6,458 nt of DNA from an uncultured Prevotellaceae bacterium (lineage in GTDB: Bacteria > Bacteroidota > Bacteroidia > Bacteroidales > Bacteroidaceae), in NCBI GenBank assembly GCA_946539475.1, contig CAMNHM010000147.1:1-6458 (forward strand), read 5' to 3'. Every line of letters begins with the position of its first letter. Position 1 is the stretch's first letter. The notes beneath the pieces were generated by a model that saw nothing but the letters and a program-made list of their open reading frames with translations, was not told the origin of the DNA and searched no databases. Shown here one piece after another: positions 5,618 through 6,458 of this stretch. A program made the translations under genes and the position numbers.

Positions 5618-6161
5618 GCCTTCAGGCAGCCGCAAACTTGCCGACTAACGTCCCCAAAGTCGACTGTCGCCTATTGTTTCCTTCCTTCTGGCGTGACTTT
5701 TTGTCGTAAAAAACACTCCCCAAAATCGTCATTTTAGGTCTCAAAATGCCCATTTTCGACTGTTTTTGACAGCGTCAAAAGTGTCCGGAGTCCGCAATGT
5801 GCTCATTTATAAGCATATACGAAAGCCTCAAAAATCCGTTTGTTTCCGCCCAAATGGTCGCCGGTGCGCAGGAAGACCATTCTCGTGAGGGTATTTGTAA
5901 AGACTATTCACGATTTCTTGTTGAATAACATCCACGAATTAGTCGCTCGCCTTCCTTCCTCCGCACGGGCTGAGTGAATGCTATATATATGCGTACATTA
6001 ATATAAAGGCATACATAAGTCAAGGTGCATTTTATCGCCGCTACACCCATCAGAAACGATAAAAATCGATGCCTCTGCGACAGATTTTGAGGGGTCGCGG
6101 CCTATGTGTCGCACATCCTGCCTGTTGTCGCAACGACTTCAGACAAAACAGAGAATGATTC
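5618..6161. other. Long intergenic stretch without a recognisable gene
   Basis: No reading frame here has a plausible start, length and protein composition. The visible structure is a set of AT-rich palindromes at 5722-5780, an alternating TATATATA tract near 5983-5990, and four copies of GCGAC or its complement GTCGC between about 6076 and 6131. The rest has no feature I can name. Confidence 0.6.
5722..5780. promoter_or_regulatory. Three consecutive palindromes, two of them 21 bases apart
   Basis: AAAATCGTCATTTT (5722-5735) and AAAATGCCCATTTT (5743-5756) are inverted repeats with the same AAAAT/ATTTT arms and four-base centres, exactly 21 bases apart, or two helical turns. A perfect 7-base inverted repeat with a three-base centre, TTTTGAC AGC GTCAAAA, follows at 5764-5780. 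They resemble operator sites, but no promoter or gene is recognised next to them. Confidence 0.4.
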
Positions 6162-6193
6162 TTGGCCAGGGGCGAAAACCGTCGTAACTTTGC
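6162..6193 (+). promoter_or_regulatory. Bacteroidota promoter of the right-end RNA or small gene
   Basis: TTG (6162-6164), a 20-base spacer and TAACTTTGC (6185-6193) match the phylum consensus on the + strand. Transcription should begin near 6198. This makes a start codon upstream of about 6198 in the frame reading through 6106-6393 unlikely. Confidence 0.75.
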
Positions 6194-6197
6194 ATCG

Positions 6198-6391
6198 TCA
6201 ATCAGACATCAAACGTTCTGAAACAAGTAAAATAACAATTCTGCGCTACGGCGTGCCCAGAGGCATGAAGATCAGCGACAAGCAGGCCATCGGGCAGAAT
6301 TCAGCCGGCGGTATGTACTTGAACATCTTTCACTACAGAAATAAAAACATCAGCGAGACAAACAATCAGTATTGTTCATCTCGCTGGTTTT
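6198..6391 (+). ncRNA. Candidate structured small RNA or regulatory leader, about 190 nt
   Basis: A promoter and an intrinsic terminator bound a transcript of about 190 bases. Between them AATTCTGC (6237-6244) is the exact complement of GCAGAATT (6294-6301). Inside that pairing CGTGCC (6252-6257) pairs with GGCATG (6262-6267, including one G-T pair) over a CAGA loop. It does not match any RNA family that I can recognise from sequence. It could be a trans-acting small RNA, or an attenuated leader of a gene beyond the right edge. The end points are predicted from the promoter and terminator only. Confidence 0.5.
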
Positions 6392-6393
6392 AA
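6265..6393 (+). CDS. Possible 42-residue small protein inside the candidate RNA, unrecognised
   Basis: The only ATG-initiated frame of note downstream of the 6162-6193 promoter runs from 6265 to a TAA at 6391-6393. It encodes MKISDKQAIGQNSAGGMYLN and 22 further residues ending SSRWF. It has no signal peptide or known motif. AGAGG precedes the ATG by only one base, too close for a normal ribosome site. The start codon lies in a predicted hairpin (6252-6267), and the last codons form the terminator stem with the stop in its T tract. It could be a leader peptide or a chance frame within an RNA gene. Confidence 0.25.
   Translation: MKISDKQAIGQNSAGGMYLNIFHYRNKNISETNNQYCSSRWF
6351..6391 (+). terminator. 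Intrinsic terminator at the right end
   Basis: CAGCGAGA (6351-6358) pairs with TCTCGCTG (6379-6386). After a CA/CA internal mismatch AACAAT (6361-6366) pairs with ATTGTT (6371-6376) around a CAGT loop. The stem is followed by GTTTTAA. The U tract is short (four T), so termination could be partial, as in an attenuator. Confidence 0.75.
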
Positions 6394-6458
6394 GTGGTTT
6401 AGACTTAAATGTAAGCCTCAATACTCATCCTCGTTGAAAACTTTGTTCGTAACTAATT

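Noticed and set aside
5450..6010. Iteron-type plasmid replication origin (22-bp direct repeats with AT-rich DNA nearby)
   Set aside because: No replication initiator gene, no convincing DnaA boxes, and the flanking genes are ordinary chromosomal metabolism and transport genes.
6106..6264. A GTG-started extension of the 42-codon frame at the right end
   Set aside because: The -33/-7 promoter at 6162-6193 lies inside the extension, so a transcript from it could not include that start.

Overview
The window looks like a chromosomal segment of a Bacteroidales bacterium, most likely Prevotella or a close relative. Four points support this. Three candidate promoters carry the Bacteroidota sigma factor signature TAnnTTTG with a TTG or TTTG 20 bases upstream. 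The genes lack clear Shine-Dalgarno sites. The encoded families (GH94 phosphorylase, PepSY-like lipoprotein, NptA-type Na/Pi transporter with a PhoU tail) are typical of gut Bacteroidales. GC-rich genes alternate with AT-rich intergenic DNA full of short repeats. The genus is inferred; there is no rRNA here.

Layout. The + strand opens with the 3' two thirds of a GH94 cellobiose phosphorylase (1-1456), followed 38 bases later by msrA (1495-2022), probably in the same transcript. A 5-copy 22-bp tandem array overlaps the msrA stop codon and is followed by a bidirectional terminator (2136-2171). On the - strand, converging on it, lie a PepSY-like lipoprotein gene (2239-2682) and a Na/Pi cotransporter gene (2811-4505), separated by a 13-unit heptanucleotide array that runs onto the transporter stop codon. 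The transporter has a full Bacteroidota promoter, preceded by repeats arranged like a Pho box. Further right, also on the - strand, is a 56-codon lipoprotein gene (4849-5019) with its own promoter and a strong terminator, possibly the remnant of a larger lipoprotein gene. A doubtful 52-codon reading frame lies upstream of it.

From about 5200 to 6160 I see no convincing gene. The stretch holds nested inverted repeats, a second 22-bp array (4 full copies plus a partial one, with a diverged inverted copy upstream), and a run of AT-rich palindromes. At 6162-6391 a good + strand promoter is followed about 190 bases later by an intrinsic terminator, with further pairing between them. This is either a small RNA, a regulatory leader for a gene beyond the window, or a 42-codon gene.

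The recognised genes cover use of cellulose breakdown products (phosphorolysis of cellobiose), repair of oxidised methionine and phosphate uptake. They do not form an obvious single system. The most unusual aspect is the density and regularity of the repeats: two unrelated arrays of period 22, two arrays of period 7, two of the four touching a stop codon, and one lying inside an enzyme gene, where slippage by one unit would truncate the protein.
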